Assembly: GCA_003500135.1 (NCBI GenBank)
Contig: DNTA01000205.1
Span: forward strand, 1 to 5,118
DNA length: 5,118 bases
Source of the DNA: Cytophagales bacterium
GTDB taxonomy: Bacteria > Bacteroidota > Bacteroidia > Cytophagales > Cyclobacteriaceae
Direction of reading: 5' to 3'
Program-made: the position numbers and the translations under genes
Notes under the pieces: generated by a model
What the model was told of the DNA's origin: nothing
Seen by the model: the letters and a program-made list of their open reading frames with translations, nothing else
Database searches by the model: none
Shown here: piece after piece, positions 5,065-5,118 of the stretch
Layout of the letters: the number at the start of each line of letters is the position of its first letter
How positions within the stretch are numbered: the first letter of the stretch is position 1

Positions 5065-5118
5065 ATGAGTCGAAATTATAAATTCCGAAACCAGGAAAAA
5101 TTGTATTCGTGACTTTAT
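5065..5118 (+). pseudogene. N-terminus of a RAYT transposase, frameshifted and partial
   Basis: ATG 5065 opens MSRNYKFRNQEKLYS and stops at TGA 5110-5112. From memory, Bacteroidota RAYT proteins begin MSRxYKFxNxExLYFVTF. Adding one base after TAT 5104-5106 restores LYFVTL from the same bases. The most economical reading is therefore a one-base deletion at codon 15. Alternatives are a sequencing error or translational slippage, though the local TATTCG is not a typical slippery run. The gene continues beyond the window, so the state of the rest is unknown. Confidence 0.65.

Larger units (their letters stand above)
4961..5118 (+). mobile_element. left end of a RAYT element, copy B, running off the window
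   Basis: This matches copy A (2470-2609) almost perfectly over its first 80 bases and loosely up to the ATG. It holds the compound hairpin (outer arms 4966-4974 and 5005-5013) and the CGCAAGTT-TTT-AACTTGCG hairpin (5023-5041). The transposase start follows at 5065. The element continues past the window end, so its body and right end are unseen. It begins immediately after the DUF3784-like stop codon. Confidence 0.8.

Overview
The window looks like chromosomal DNA from a free-living Bacteroidota, probably of the Cytophagales type. This is inferred, not proven. The grounds are AT-rich spacers without Shine-Dalgarno-like sites, secreted proteins and a lipoprotein of kinds common in that phylum, and fragments of a REP-associated tyrosine transposase (RAYT, Y1/IS200-like) whose N-terminus (MSRNYKF...) and C-terminus (AIDYSGGKGMVDIL...) match my memory of Bacteroidota versions.

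Layout. Bases 1-96 are the 3' end of a RAYT-like element: the last codons plus its right-end repeat. Bases 97-381 hold no gene I can support. On the minus strand, 382-1914 encodes a 510-residue lipoprotein that joins a one-heme cytochrome c domain to a five-motif FG-GAP/VCBS calcium-binding region. The 1915-2326 spacer contains a small hairpin and a 12-bp inverted repeat about 59 nt apart. Bases 2327-2609 are a second block of element debris. It holds a RAYT C-terminus with its right end, then about 25 bp later a RAYT left end with a decayed start of the gene. On the plus strand follow a secreted Ntn-hydrolase (2630-3457), a secreted ThuA-domain protein (3508-4467) and a small three-helix membrane protein of the DUF3784 type (4638-4958). 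From about 4961 to the end of the window is another RAYT left end, with a transposase start broken by an apparent one-base deletion.

How the parts relate. The hydrolase and ThuA genes are 50 bp apart and co-directional, so they are probably one transcript. Both products are exported, and ThuA points to handling of carbohydrate derivatives outside the cytoplasm. The cytochrome/FG-GAP lipoprotein is divergent from them and separated by about 700 bp, so any functional link is open. The main structure not explained by ordinary genes is the set of RAYT fragments. All four end fragments lie in the same orientation and share CCRCAAGTTA-type repeats and hairpins. None carries an intact transposase within the window. 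One fragment lies directly upstream of the hydrolase, and its vestigial reading frame ends on the hydrolase start codon. I see no CRISPR array, rRNA, tRNA, or defence or secretion system.
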